Source: Pyrobaculum neutrophilum V24Sta (GTDB taxonomy: Archaea > Thermoproteota > Thermoprotei > Thermoproteales > Thermoproteaceae). Taken from it: a DNA stretch of 64,000 bases. This document shows, one piece after another, positions 25,443-33,353 of this stretch. The notes below the pieces were generated by a model that had not been told where the DNA came from, did not search any database, and worked only from the letters and a program-made list of their open reading frames with translations. Positions within the stretch are counted from its first letter, which is position 1. Every line of letters starts with the position of its first letter. The translations under genes and the position numbers were made by a program. The stretch lies in assembly GCF_000019805.1 (NCBI RefSeq), contig NC_010525.1, positions 1,538,618 to 1,602,617 on the forward strand, in the 5' to 3' direction.

Positions 25443-25745
25443 TTAAGCTTGATGCTCCTTGCAGAGCTTCTTGGCGACGACCCTGTAGGAGACCCTCATC
25501 TGCTCGAAATCCCTCAGCTCCTCCAGCTCCAACACGCATCCGCAGGTCGGCTGTACGTGGATCCTCCTCGCGGAGTAGGTAGGCCCCTCGGCGACTTTCC
25601 TCACCCTGATCTCGCCGCTCTCTATAGAGTAGACGGCGATTTCGCCCTTCTTCGCCAGCTTGCCCCACTTCTCCAGTAGTGTAGCCGCCTCCTCTGGCAA
25701 CTCCCCCTCAAATATGTAGGTCTTTCCGCGAATAATCTTCTGCAT
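25443..25745 (-). CDS. Hypothetical protein, 100 aa, three cysteines
   Basis: A small soluble protein. The C-terminal half has TCGCVLELEE and a third Cys in KLCKEH near the end, so metal binding is possible. The N-terminal half is helical and basic (EEAATLLEKWGKLAKK). No recognised family. ATG at 25745; box ACTATATAT (minus strand, centre ~25768) lies 23 bp upstream. Its promoter interleaves with that of the divergent DHPS-like gene, whose start is only 34 bp away. Confidence 0.62.
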   Translation of the reverse strand: MQKIIRGKTYIFEGELPEEAATLLEKWGKLAKKGEIAVYSIESGEIRVRKVAEGPTYSARRIHVQPTCGCVLELEELRDFEQMRVSYRVVAKKLCKEHQA

Positions 25746-25778
25746 AATCTTTATTTACAGCAGAAATATATAGTTGAT

Positions 25779-26711
25779 GTGGATAAAATAGAGGGGGAGC
25801 TGGGGGGCGTTAAACTAGGCGACGGCAGACCTGTGAGGATCATGGCCGTCTTGAACATATCCCCCGAGTCCTTCTACAAGGGGTCGGTGGCCCTCCAGAA
25901 CGCCCTGGAAAGAGCTCTAGAGCTGGAGAAACACAGCGATATAATCGACGTAGGGGCCATGTCCACGGCCCCCTACCTCGACAGCTGGATACCTCCGGAG
26001 AAGGAGCTGGAGAGGCTAAAGGCCGTTCTGCCCGAGCTTGTGAAGAACCTGAAGGTGCCGGTGAGCGTAGACACCTACAGGCCTCAGGTGGCGGCCTACG
26101 CGCTTAAGGCAGGCGCCTCCATCATAAACGACGTGACGGGCGGCAAGCTGTACCCCGACATCTGCAGAATCGTGGCGGACCACGGCGCCTCGGCCGTCTT
26201 GGTAGCCAGGGAGAGAGCCGCAAGACCCGGGGCAGACCCAGTCGCGAGGGTTTTAGACGCGCTGAGGGAGTCGCTGGAGCACTTCGAAAAATGCGGGGTC
26301 GACCCCAGGAGGGTTGCGGTCGACCCCGGCATAGGGTTCCCCCTCCTCCCCCCCAGGGACGAGCCCCACACGGTAAGAGGCGAGTATAGACACGGAGACG
26401 AGCGGTGGCCCTGGTGGAGGTGGGACCTCTACCTCGTGGCAAAGCTAGAGAGGCTGAGGGCCTTGGGACGGCCCATCCTCGTGGGCGTCTCGAGGAAGTC
26501 CTTCCTGAGGAGGATCGCAGGCGTGGAAAGCCCCGACGAGGTTCTTCCGGCGTCTCTCGCCGCCGAGGTCGCCGCCGTGTTACACGGCGCCCACGCCGTT
26601 AGAACCCACAACCCGCGGGAGACCAGACAAGCTGTTCAGCTAGCCCAGCGGCTGGTAGAACTCCTCCAGGAAGGCCAAGACGGCGTCGGCGAACTCCCCA
26701 GGCTTGTCTAA
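25779..26711 (+). CDS. folP: Dihydropteroate synthase-like TIM-barrel protein
   Basis: A 310-residue pterin-binding-domain protein. DHPS landmarks in order: MAVLNISPESFYKG (~23-36), DIIDVGAMST (~54-63), SVDTYRP (~95-101), INDVTGG (~113-119), VDPGIGFP (~184-191) and GVSRKSFLRRI (~230-240). It is expected to condense a pterin pyrophosphate with an aryl amine in C1-carrier synthesis; archaeal members may use substrates other than p-aminobenzoate. The GTG start at 25779 is 26 bp after TTTATTTA. The last 72 nt overlap the convergent hydrolase gene. Confidence 0.82.
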   Translation: MDKIEGELGGVKLGDGRPVRIMAVLNISPESFYKGSVALQNALERALELEKHSDIIDVGAMSTAPYLDSWIPPEKELERLKAVLPELVKNLKVPVSVDTYRPQVAAYALKAGASIINDVTGGKLYPDICRIVADHGASAVLVARERAARPGADPVARVLDALRESLEHFEKCGVDPRRVAVDPGIGFPLLPPRDEPHTVRGEYRHGDERWPWWRWDLYLVAKLERLRALGRPILVGVSRKSFLRRIAGVESPDEVLPASLAAEVAAVLHGAHAVRTHNPRETRQAVQLAQRLVELLQEGQDGVGELPRLV

Positions 26712-27233
26712 GTAGGCCGCGTGGCCGGCCCCCTCCAGGATCAGCCTCCTCACCCTCCGCCCCCTCAGCGCGTCGGTGGGGCGCGACACCTCGTCTCTCT
26801 CGCCCCAGATGGCCAAAATAGGCACGTCGGCCTCCGCAACGCCTGACAGAAGCTCCTCAGTCAGACCGACGGGCCCCACTACCACAGCGGCTCTGGTGGG
26901 GAGCCGCTGGGCTATATACCACAGCACCACCTCCCCCGAGGCGCTTGGCCCAACCAGAGGCGGATCCGCCAACCCCAACGCGTCGAGGACAGACCTAAGA
27001 AACCTGGCGTACTCCCGACGAGGCGCGGAGAACCTCTCGCTTTTTGTCCTCACGCCGTACGGCATATCGACGGCGTATACGGAATAGCGCTCCGCCAGCC
27101 TGGAGAAGACACCACACTCAGCCCAGGTGTCCGCGTTGAAGGACCAGCCGTGTAGAAGAACTACGGGCCTCCCCGAGCCGCCTGCAAGATACCTAACCCT
27201 CCTGCCCCCCACCTCTATGTACGCCTCCTTCAT
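26640..27233 (-). CDS. Alpha/beta hydrolase
   Basis: A 197-residue, compact alpha/beta hydrolase. Oxyanion-side strand VVLLHGWSFNADTW (~24-37), nucleophile elbow GPSASGE (Ser ~96), acid in IWGERDEV (~144-151) and His in EGAGHAAYLDKP (~167-178). The short cap makes a small ester or peptide substrate likely; the substrate is unknown. It overlaps the upstream THUMP-protein gene by 4 nt and folP by 72 nt at its 3' end. Confidence 0.82.
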   Translation of the reverse strand: MKEAYIEVGGRRVRYLAGGSGRPVVLLHGWSFNADTWAECGVFSRLAERYSVYAVDMPYGVRTKSERFSAPRREYARFLRSVLDALGLADPPLVGPSASGEVVLWYIAQRLPTRAAVVVGPVGLTEELLSGVAEADVPILAIWGERDEVSRPTDALRGRRVRRLILEGAGHAAYLDKPGEFADAVLAFLEEFYQPLG

Positions 27234-27754
27234 GTCGCCGACCTAGCCCTCATCAAGGAGAAGTTCTCCTCCTCCCTAATCACCGAGACGCCGGTTCTGC
27301 TTGGAAACATCTCGATCCAAACCACCTTGTCCGGCTTCGTCAGATCCACCCGCCTCTCCACCGCCTTAGCGACGTATTCGATGACGGCGGCTCTGTCGAA
27401 CTTAACCCCCCTCTTCTTGAGCTCGATCTTGAAGCTCTCGCCGGGCCCGATGTGGGCCTTAGCCAGCTCCCCCACGGCCCTCTGTATCTCGTCTAGGTCA
27501 GTCTTCACCACGACCATTATTGGGGTGGCCCTCAGTATGTATCTCGGGATGTAGTAGCCGCTCCTCACCACCTCTATGAGGAGTTTTACAAACTCAACTG
27601 GGTCGCCCTCGACCTTAGCCGTGAGAAGTCCGTCGAACCCCGTGAACCATATCTCCTCCACCCTCCTCCCAACGATGTCGCCCACCCTATAGAGCTCCTC
27701 CATGCACAGCCTCTCCTGACGCCAACCAGTGGCCACCACCAAATTCCAGCTCAT
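27230..27754 (-). CDS. THUMP-domain protein (Tan1-like)
   Basis: 174 residues from the ATG at 27754. Starts SWNLVVATGWRQE, with the THUMP RNA-binding region over ~60-165 (RYILRATPIMVVVKTDL, ESFKIELKKRGVKF, VDLTKPDKVVWIEMF, then TGVSVI). Lacking a catalytic domain, it resembles Tan1, the cofactor for ac4C12 in tRNA. The frame opens at 27784, but the TATA box GTTTATAAA (27772-27780) lies across that extension and 23 bp before 27754. Confidence 0.78.
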   Translation of the reverse strand: MSWNLVVATGWRQERLCMEELYRVGDIVGRRVEEIWFTGFDGLLTAKVEGDPVEFVKLLIEVVRSGYYIPRYILRATPIMVVVKTDLDEIQRAVGELAKAHIGPGESFKIELKKRGVKFDRAAVIEYVAKAVERRVDLTKPDKVVWIEMFPSRTGVSVIREEENFSLMRARSAT

Positions 27755-27771
27755 GGAAGCCCCCAAAGACC

Positions 27772-27794
27772 GTTTATAAAACATTTTTATAAAC
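27772..27794. promoter_or_regulatory. Twin TATA boxes for THUMP gene (-) and membrane-anchored gene (+)
   Basis: GTTTATAAA (27772-27780) serves the minus-strand ATG at 27754 and ATTTTTATAAAC (27783-27794) the plus-strand GTG at 27811, each at 22-23 bp. Starts are 57 bp apart, ten more than at the single-box promoters. Confidence 0.6.
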
Positions 27795-27810
27795 AGCAGG
27801 TGGATGTGCC

Positions 27811-28569
27811 GTGGATCTGGTCTTCTTCTTCGTGGCGGTGCTCTCAGCCGCCGTGGCCGCCCTAGGTCTGATCATGTACCGCCTCATAAAATCCCTCGAG
27901 ATATACCTCATCCCACTCTACGCCGAGGTCATCAGGAAGAGGGAGAGAGACTACGTACTCGTCGAGTTCCTCACCTCCCTCCTCGTCTCGAAGGGCATCA
28001 TAAGCCAGGCCGAGGCCGGCGCGCTGAAGAGCCTATCGGCCACGGGGCCTCTTACAGCCGAGGACCTAGACCGGGTGGACGAGATACTGGACAAGGACCC
28101 CAAGCAGCTGACCTACGAGGAGATAGTGGACCTCAAGAGAGTCGCCTACAAGCTACTGGGGCGCCTGGACAAGAAGTCGGTAAGACTCGGCCTAAAGCTC
28201 CTCAGATACGCAGCCGGGATAGAGGAGGCCCTCACGGCGGGGGTAAAAGCGCTAGTGGGCGCCCAAGCCGAGAAGGTGGAGATGTCCTACGACCACGACA
28301 CATGCTCCGTCTACCTCACCACCTACAAGCGAGACGGCACAGTGGAGAGGAGCCAAGGCCCAGACGTGGAGTGCGTAACGGAGACAGTCGCCGTGTTGAA
28401 GGCCCTGGCCAGGAGGGACCCCACCGTCGGCGGGGAGCTGGCGGAGAAGGCGCTGGCGCGCTACAGGAAGTGCCGCGGAAGCGACTCGGCAGGGTGTAGA
28501 GCACTCCTAAACGCGTTGACCAACCTGGAGAAGAAATCCCTAGACCTCCTCCTGGAAGACCGGCGTTAG
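27811..28569 (+). CDS. Membrane-anchored protein of unknown function, 252 aa
   Basis: N-terminal membrane segment (LVFFFVAVLSAAVAALGLIMY, ~3-23) followed by a helical, highly charged cytoplasmic-type domain with several cysteines (HDTCSV, DVECVT, RKCRGSDSAGC). No family recognised. GTG start at 27811, 22 bp after box ATTTTTATAAAC. Its promoter is adjacent to, but distinct from, that of the THUMP gene. Confidence 0.62.
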   Translation: MDLVFFFVAVLSAAVAALGLIMYRLIKSLEIYLIPLYAEVIRKRERDYVLVEFLTSLLVSKGIISQAEAGALKSLSATGPLTAEDLDRVDEILDKDPKQLTYEEIVDLKRVAYKLLGRLDKKSVRLGLKLLRYAAGIEEALTAGVKALVGAQAEKVEMSYDHDTCSVYLTTYKRDGTVERSQGPDVECVTETVAVLKALARRDPTVGGELAEKALARYRKCRGSDSAGCRALLNALTNLEKKSLDLLLEDRR

Positions 28570-28581
28570 GTTAAAGTAACA

Positions 28582-28702
28582 TGCGGCGGCCGGGATTTGA
28601 ACCCGGGATCAACGGCTCTCCTCGCCCCCCGCGTGGAAGGCCGCCATCCTACTCCGGGGCGGTGGGCACGCCCACCGTCCCGTCCAGCTAGACGACCGCC
28701 GC
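28582..28702 (-). tRNA. tRNA-Gly (anticodon TCC) with two predicted introns
   Basis: Acceptor GCGGCGG/CCGCCGC with discriminator A, T-arm CCGGG-TTCAAAT-CCCGG, D-stem GTCT with GGAT. The anticodon loop reads C-T-TCC-A, then a ~16-nt insert between positions 37 and 38, with anticodon stem GCGGC/GCCGT re-formed after removal. A second ~32-nt insert lies in the D-loop; it folds as CGGG-a-CGGTGGG with a short loop and CCCACCG-c-CCCG. Without both inserts about 73 nt remain. No CCA is encoded. TATA CTTTATAACC (28723-28732) is 26 bp upstream. Confidence 0.85.
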
Positions 28703-28759
28703 CCGAGTACACAAAAGAGGCCGGTTATAAAGCTTTTCTATGGGCGGTTGCGGTGAGGC

Positions 28760-29713
28760 ATGGACAAGGTCAGGCTTGGGAAAACGGATATGTTGGTGTC
28801 GCGGGTGGGGCTCGGCGCGTGGCAGTTCTCCGGCGACGCCTGGGGCGCCATAACCTACGAGCAGGCCAAGGCCGTCGTGGCAAAGGCGGCCGAGGCCGGG
28901 ATAAACTTCTTCGACACGGCTGCCGTATATGGGAGGGGGAAGAGCGAGGAGTACCTCGGAAGAGCGCTAAAGGAGCTGGGCCTCCGCGGGCACGTGTATA
29001 TAGCCACGAAGATCCACGGCGACTGGCTCCGGAGAGCTGACGTGTTGACCTCGGCGGAGAACCAGCGGAGGAGACTCGGCGTAGACGCCATCGACCTATA
29101 TCAAGTGCACTGGCCCGCTTGCTGGCACAACACGCCCATATGCGAAACTATGAAGACGCTGGAGGAGCTGGTGGACCGGGGCCTTGTGAGGTACATAGGG
29201 GTGAGCAACTTCCCGGTCCAGCTCCTCGACTACGCCCGGAGTTGCCTCTCCAGGGTAGACATAGCCACGTCCCAGAACAGGTACAACCTGGTGGAGAGAG
29301 AAGCCGACAAGGAGCTTCTGCCGTATCTCAAGAGGGAGGGAATAGCCCTCATAGCCTGGAGCCCCCTGGCCAAGGGCCTCCTAACTGGGAAGTACTCGGC
29401 GGAGAGCCCCCCAACTTTTGAAGACGTGCGGAGGGCAGACCCCCTCTTCCTCCCGCAGAACCTAAGGCTCGTCCAGCCCCTGATAGACGAGCTGAAGCGC
29501 CTCGCCGCCGCCTACGGCAAAACGCCGGCCCAGATAGCGCTTAACTGGCTAACCAGGGACCCCTCCGTGGTGCCGATACCGGGGGCCAAGACCCCACAGC
29601 AGGCTGAGGAGAACGCGGGGGCAGCCGGCTGGACCCTCTCGGAGGAGGACTGGAGAAGACTAGACGCGCTCGGCCGGGAGATATCACAGAAGATCACCTA
29701 TGTCGCTTGGTAG
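28760..29713 (+). CDS. Aldo/keto reductase
   Basis: A 317-residue AKR-family TIM barrel. FFDTAAVYGRGKSEEYLG (~53-70) carries catalytic Asp and Tyr; the Lys is in IATKIHG and the His in YQVHWPACW (~114-122). NADPH-contact region VVPIPGAKTPQQAEEN is near the C-terminus. Closest in form to the AKR11/YhdN-like group; substrate unknown. ATG at 28760, about 32 bp from the TATA box shared with the tRNA-Gly gene, so a short leader is likely. Confidence 0.88.
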   Translation: MDKVRLGKTDMLVSRVGLGAWQFSGDAWGAITYEQAKAVVAKAAEAGINFFDTAAVYGRGKSEEYLGRALKELGLRGHVYIATKIHGDWLRRADVLTSAENQRRRLGVDAIDLYQVHWPACWHNTPICETMKTLEELVDRGLVRYIGVSNFPVQLLDYARSCLSRVDIATSQNRYNLVEREADKELLPYLKREGIALIAWSPLAKGLLTGKYSAESPPTFEDVRRADPLFLPQNLRLVQPLIDELKRLAAAYGKTPAQIALNWLTRDPSVVPIPGAKTPQQAEENAGAAGWTLSEEDWRRLDALGREISQKITYVAW

Positions 29714-30150
29714 GTTACAAACCCTCGGCGCCCCACATCGCTTGGCCGTATGTAGGTTCTTACCTCCCATATGGCGGCGGCCCGGCGCGTAGAAAGCCTC
29801 GAAAATTACGCCGGCCCGCGGCGGCTGAGTCCGGCGGGTTAGATAGCGCCTCCACGGCGCCGCTTGCCGACGCCGCTACGGGCTTGCCTGTTTGAACACG
29901 GCGTGGGGCGACAACGGCGGTAGCCGTTCACGACGTCTCCGGCGGTGACGAAGACGGCCTAAGTGGCCAGCGCGTGGCCCCCAACGGCGAGCGCCGCCGC
30001 GGCCCATCTGCGGGCGGCTCCGCGCCCCCTGCCGGAAAAGGAAGGCCGGCGGTCCTCATGTAGGGCTAATCCTCACCCCATCGGCGCCGAACCATCCAGC
30101 CACCCTTTAGTAAGTAAGAACATATTTAAAGGAATTTCAACCGTGGATAC
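29714..30150. other. 437-bp GC-rich intergenic region, no gene recognised
   Basis: Contains several short GC-rich stems (for example GCGCC-tccac-GGCGC near 29,848 and GCCGG-aaaaggaa-GGCCGGC near 30,032) and short frames on both strands without family features. The last ~35 bp hold the nuoB promoter (AACATATTTAAAGG, ~30,119-30,132). It could carry a structured RNA or decayed coding sequence; nothing here is decisive. Confidence 0.5.
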
Positions 30151-30699
30151 ATGTCCCAAGCCCTCAGGGAGTTTCTCATGAGGAAGGCTAAGCTGGAGAA
30201 GCTGTTCAAGTGGGGGGTCCGGTGGAGTCTCTGGCCTGTCCACCTGGTAACGTCCTGTTGTGGGGTCGAGGTGGCTCACACATCTGGCCCTGGCTTCGAC
30301 GCGGAGAGGTGGGGCGTTCTGCCCTTCCACACCATGCGCCAGAGCAACGTCATACTGGTGGAGGGGACCATAACCAGGAAGATGGCCCGCGTCTTAAAGA
30401 TGGTGTATGAGCAGATGCCCGAGCCGAAGTACGTCCTCGCCATGGGCGCATGCGCCGTAAGGGGAGGCCTCTTCTGGAACTCCTACCACGTGGTTCAGGT
30501 AGACACGGTCTTGCCAGTGGACGTCTACATAGCAGGTTGCCCGCCCACGCCCGAGGCCGTGATAAGGGCCTTCATGATGCTCCACAACAAGATAAAAGGC
30601 CAGCCGGGGCCGTACATCGAGCCGACCAAGGTAGATCTAACGCCGTATCTACCGCCTCCGCCAAAACCACAACAGAAGCCGGCGGCCCAGGCGGCGTAG
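30151..30699 (+). CDS. nuoB: Complex I-like subunit NuoB (paralog 1)
   Basis: A 182-residue subunit that carries the terminal [4Fe-4S] cluster (N2). The ligands are visible: tandem Cys in TSCCGVE (~37-38), GACA and IAGCPPTPEA. The C-terminus has a Pro-rich tail (LPPPPKPQQKP). ATG at 30151, 27 bp after the TATA centre. Followed after one base by nuoC. A second nuoB lies 2.6 kb further on the opposite strand. Confidence 0.92.
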   Translation: MSQALREFLMRKAKLEKLFKWGVRWSLWPVHLVTSCCGVEVAHTSGPGFDAERWGVLPFHTMRQSNVILVEGTITRKMARVLKMVYEQMPEPKYVLAMGACAVRGGLFWNSYHVVQVDTVLPVDVYIAGCPPTPEAVIRAFMMLHNKIKGQPGPYIEPTKVDLTPYLPPPPKPQQKPAAQAA

Positions 30700-30700
30700 T

Positions 30701-31234
30701 ATGGCGGTCAAAGCCCCACCCAAGTGCCCGCCGCCCGCCGACCACCCCCTGCTCGAGAAGCTGAGGACAGCGCTGGGGGACGCCCTCCTGAGCCACGGCG
30801 TAACGCCAGAGGGCCACCTGTGCCTCATGGTGCCCCCTGGGAAGGTTAGAGAAGTCGCCGCCAAGCTGAAGGAGCTGGGCTTCGACCACGTCCTCTCACT
30901 AAGCGCGATGGACTACATGGCAGAGGGCAAGTTCCTGGTGATGTACGTCTACGCCTCATACCTCAACCCCGACCTCAAAAACCAGCTCCTACACGTCAGA
31001 GCCGAGATCCCGCGCAACGACCCCAAGATAGCCTCCATAGCCGACATATACCCCTCAGCCGACTACGACGAGAGGGAGTGCCACGAGATGTTCGGCATAT
31101 GGTTCGAAGGAAACCAACACATGGGCAAACGCTTCCTACTAGACCCAGACTGCTGCATAGACGAAAAGACAGGCAAACCCCTCTACCCACTACGCAAAGA
31201 CTTCAAAGTGCCAGACTGGGGACTGATGGGCTAA
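30701..31234 (+). CDS. nuoC: Complex I-like subunit NuoC
   Basis: 177 residues, the 30-kDa hydrophilic subunit. FDHVLSLSAMDY (~63-74), then the family signature ERECHEMFGIWFEG (~123-136) and LLDPDCC plus PLRKDFKVPD at the end. The only nuoC in the window; nuoD is on the other strand. It forms a two-gene plus-strand transcript with nuoB1. Confidence 0.93.
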   Translation: MAVKAPPKCPPPADHPLLEKLRTALGDALLSHGVTPEGHLCLMVPPGKVREVAAKLKELGFDHVLSLSAMDYMAEGKFLVMYVYASYLNPDLKNQLLHVRAEIPRNDPKIASIADIYPSADYDERECHEMFGIWFEGNQHMGKRFLLDPDCCIDEKTGKPLYPLRKDFKVPDWGLMG

Positions 31235-31857
31235 ACCGTTTGCCCCAAGGCGCTCACTGCTGATTACCGCTGCCGCTCGCGCCTAGGCACTTCTCCCCGC
31301 CCGCGCCTTTGCCGGCGCCTCGGGCGCGGGGTCGTGGGGCCGGAGGGCACGCGGCCCACCTCCAGGAGCAGGCCCGGTCGGGGCACAGCCCCTCATGAGA
31401 CACCCCCCACCGCCGTAGACATGTACACGTATTTAAGCCCTCCGCCTGCGCCAGAAATACAGAATTTTTCTCATCATCAAGAAGAGAACTACCCTAAAAA
31501 CCCCGCCCTTTAGGGGGCTGCTGTCTTTTTCTCGCCTCTGTCGTACCTGGGCGTCATGGCTGAATTATCTGTCCACGGAGACTTTGATGTTCATACGGCT
31601 ATTTACAAGTCCGCCATGGGTTTGTAGAGATGTGCCATGTAGTGCAAGTGCCAGTTGATTGTGTACACCCTAGGCTGGCGTCTGCAGGCAGGCGGCTTTA
31701 ACCAGGTATAGAGTCCGCGATAGCTTTTCACCAGACGTCTGTAGCAACCAGGGGAATCTTCTCCCGCCGTTTATCTACATCTATGGTATGTGGTAGGCGC
31801 GTGTGTAGCCATGTTGCTTCCAGTTTGACTGGGTTTGGAGCTAAGTCTGTTGAGGGG
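31235..31857. other. 623-bp intergenic region with RNA-like element, palindrome and possible gene remnant
   Basis: From left to right: the minus-strand copy A of the two-copy RNA-like element (31,250-31,452); a palindrome CCCCGCCCTTTAGGGGG (31,501-31,517) of the type found at IS200/IS605 ends; and AT-richer DNA whose minus strand has open but interrupted frames (about 43 codons ending near 31,731, then about 45 codons in another frame ending near 31,604). No intact gene seen. Confidence 0.55.
31250..31440 (-). ncRNA. Candidate structured RNA, copy A of a two-copy element (5' end ~31,407)
   Basis: On the minus strand, GGCGCAGGCGGA (31,452-31,441) precedes the TATA-like GGCTTAAATACG, as in copy C at 5.55 kb. 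The expected 5' end begins GGGGGGTGTCTCATGAGG. Shared downstream blocks are the GCGCC/GGCGC hairpin with GGCAAA loop, GGCGGGGAG and CCTAGGCGCGA. A local hairpin GGGGCTGTGCCCC lies near 31,388. The sequence between the blocks has diverged while stems remain, as expected for RNA. Confidence 0.4.
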
Positions 31858-32133
31858 TTATGTGGTGGTGAGTCCGTAGAGCGGGTATCGTCTGAAGGCG
31901 ATTACTGTCTTCTTCTGGTTGGCGTAGGCCACTAGCTGTTCTACGTTTGCGGCTGGTACGTAGGCTATCCTCTTCTCGTCGAGTGGGACGCCTATCATAG
32001 CCGCCTCGTTTTGTCTCAAGACGCCCATCTCCTTCAGGCGTCTTATCAGCTCTGTGACGTGGGCTTTGCCGTCTATGTCGACTATGACCTCCCGGCGTTG
32101 GTCTAGGTCGAAGAGGCGGATCTGCATACTCAC
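31858..32133 (-). CDS. Hypothetical protein, 91 aa, downstream of nuoD
   Basis: A small beta/alpha protein (QIRLFDLDQRREVIVDIDGK, HVTELIRRLKEMG, VIAFRRYPLYGL) with no cysteines. No family recognised. GTG start overlaps the nuoD stop by GTGA, so it is co-translated with complex I subunits and may be an accessory or assembly factor. That is inference from position. Confidence 0.65.
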   Translation of the reverse strand: MSMQIRLFDLDQRREVIVDIDGKAHVTELIRRLKEMGVLRQNEAAMIGVPLDEKRIAYVPAANVEQLVAYANQKKTVIAFRRYPLYGLTTT

Positions 32134-33353
32134 CTATCCGCCTCTGGTGGGAAGTAGCCGAATGACATGTACACGGCGGGCATGTCGGCGAGTCTCTCGC
32201 CTCTCATGGCCTCCGCCATGGCCTTTAGGTTGCGCCAGCTCGGGGTGACGTACCTCATCCGGTAGACCCTCTGGGTTCCCGTTGTCCACAGGTGTATGTA
32301 GGTGGCGCCTCTAGCCGCCTCGGCGACCGCGGCGTATTCGCCGGGCTCGGGGTACATGTAGGTGTATACGCCCAAGACACCTCCCATGCCCTCTCTCCGG
32401 TATTCGGGATTTTTAAAGAGTAGCGCTTGGTCTATCACGTCGCCCTCGGGCAGGTTCTTCAGCGCCTGTCTCACGATGTCCATAGAGACGTACATCTCCC
32501 TCCACCTCACCAACACCCTGGCCATGGCGTCGCCCGCTTTCTCTGTGACCACCTCGAAGTCCAGCTCCGGATAGGCGTCGTAGGGGGCGGCCTTTCTAAC
32601 GTCGTGGTCTATCCCGGCGGCTCTGGCGAAGGGCCCCACCACCCCCAGCTCGGCGGCGCGTTTTGCGTCCACAACGCCGACTCCCTCCAGTCGGGCCTTA
32701 GTCACCGGGTTGTCGAGGAAGACGGTTTTGAAGTCCCTGAGCTTCTCCTCGGTCTTCCTCAGCAGCTTCTCCACAGCCTCTATGTGCTCCCTCTTCACGT
32801 CCCGCCTAACGCCGCCTGGGACGGGGTAGGCCACGGTCGTCCTAGCCCCGGTGATCTTGGCGAAGACCTCCGCGTATAGGTCCATGAGGGCGAAGCCCCA
32901 CATGAAGGCCGTGGAGTGGCCGAGGAATATCCCCAGCAGAGCTAGGTCGTAGAGGTGCGTCCTTATCCGCGAAAGCTCAGCCATCGCAGTTCTTAGATAC
33001 TTCGCCCTGGGAGGCGGCTCCAGGCCCAGGGCCTTCTCCAGAGCTAGGGTGATGGGGAGGGTTATGTTCATGCTGTCCATAATCGAGGCCTTCTCCACCA
33101 GGGGGATGAGGGTCCAGTAGGGCCTGTTCTCAGCCAGCTTCTCAACGCCCCTATGGACGAAGCCGGGGTCCGGCACCACCTCCTTTATGATGTCGCCGTC
33201 TAGCACCACGAACAGCCTCATGTGGCCCGAGCCGGGGTGTTGCGGGCCGACCACCACCACCAGCCCCCTCTCGCCTCCCCTCAGCTCCTCCTCGTTCTGT
33301 ACGTAGAAGGTGTTGCCGAACTGCAGGTTGAAGGGCCACTCAGCTCTCTGCAT
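32130..33353 (-). CDS. nuoD: Complex I-like subunit NuoD (49-kDa)
   Basis: 407 residues, related to the large subunit of [NiFe] hydrogenases. GPQHPGSGHMRL (~38-49) and DPGFVHRGVEKL (~63-74) line the quinone site; no NiFe Cys pairs are seen, as expected for a NuoD. The ATG at 33353 overlaps nuoB2 by 14 nt; the frame to 33380 adds nine basic residues and is less likely. Confidence 0.93.
   Translation of the reverse strand: MQRAEWPFNLQFGNTFYVQNEEELRGGERGLVVVVGPQHPGSGHMRLFVVLDGDIIKEVVPDPGFVHRGVEKLAENRPYWTLIPLVEKASIMDSMNITLPITLALEKALGLEPPPRAKYLRTAMAELSRIRTHLYDLALLGIFLGHSTAFMWGFALMDLYAEVFAKITGARTTVAYPVPGGVRRDVKREHIEAVEKLLRKTEEKLRDFKTVFLDNPVTKARLEGVGVVDAKRAAELGVVGPFARAAGIDHDVRKAAPYDAYPELDFEVVTEKAGDAMARVLVRWREMYVSMDIVRQALKNLPEGDVIDQALLFKNPEYRREGMGGVLGVYTYMYPEPGEYAAVAEAARGATYIHLWTTGTQRVYRMRYVTPSWRNLKAMAEAMRGERLADMPAVYMSFGYFPPEADR

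Noticed and set aside
28597-29040. Long plus-strand frame covering the tRNA-Gly region
   Set aside because: It is antisense to a well-supported tRNA gene and out of frame with the aldo/keto reductase.
31460-31480. Minus-strand GATGATGA as a C box
   Set aside because: No CTGA follows at 10-13 nt and the putative guide would be AT-rich; the neighbouring D-like words are CTGT and CTGG.
31554-31628. 23-codon plus-strand frame starting MAELSVHGDF
   Set aside because: No promoter or coupled neighbour, and it is antisense to the interrupted frames; a chance frame is likely.
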